Position numbers and translations under genes: made by a program
Source of the DNA: JAMXLO01 sp041487355
GTDB taxonomy: Bacteria; Pseudomonadota; Alphaproteobacteria; Acetobacterales; Acetobacteraceae
Direction: 5' to 3'
DNA: 6,200 bases
Assembly: GCA_041487355.1 (NCBI GenBank)
Contig: JBGPND010000272.1
Location: forward strand, 1 to 6,200
The notes under the pieces: model-generated
The model's input: the letters and a program-made list of their open reading frames with translations, nothing else
Databases searched by the model: none
What the model was told of the DNA's origin: nothing
Part shown: piece by piece, positions 6,200-6,200 of the stretch
How the letters are laid out: each line of letters begins with the position of its first letter
How positions within the stretch are numbered: position 1 is the stretch's first letter

Positions 6200-6200
6200 A

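Overview
The window looks like an ordinary housekeeping stretch of a high-GC alphaproteobacterium. Coding stretches I counted run near 70% G+C. The FtsH zinc motif is in the HEGGH form I associate with alphaproteobacteria, and the gene order ftsH-folP-glmM is the proteobacterial one. An acetic-acid-bacteria-like or other Rhodospirillales host is my inference from the protein sequences, not proven.

Layout. Positions 1-1196 (+) hold the C-terminal two thirds of ftsH, cut by the window edge. An 82-bp palindromic repeat (1216-1297) fills most of the gap to folP and appears to contain folP's start codon. folP (1291-2124), glmM (2196-3566) and thiD (3566-4375) follow on the same strand, with glmM and thiD overlapping by one base. 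Positions 4376-4816 form a 441-bp gap between convergent genes. It holds a second copy of the palindromic repeat (4650-4728), an AT-richer island with two small inverted repeats, and a possible 33-codon ORF with a good ribosome binding site. On the minus strand, 4817-6190 encodes a CoxE-like von Willebrand factor A (VWA) domain protein whose start lies about 10 bases inside the right edge.

How the genes fit together. FtsH is the membrane AAA+ zinc protease. FolP makes dihydropteroate for folate. GlmM makes glucosamine-1-phosphate for peptidoglycan and LPS. ThiD phosphorylates the thiamin pyrimidine. They share a probable transcription unit rather than a pathway. The VWA protein belongs to the family that works with MoxR-type AAA+ ATPases; such a partner, if present, would lie beyond the right edge.

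I see no clearly novel multi-gene system. The points most worth a second look are the repeat that seems to have become the folP translation start, the paired repeats, and the low-GC island with a possible small gene between thiD and the VWA gene.
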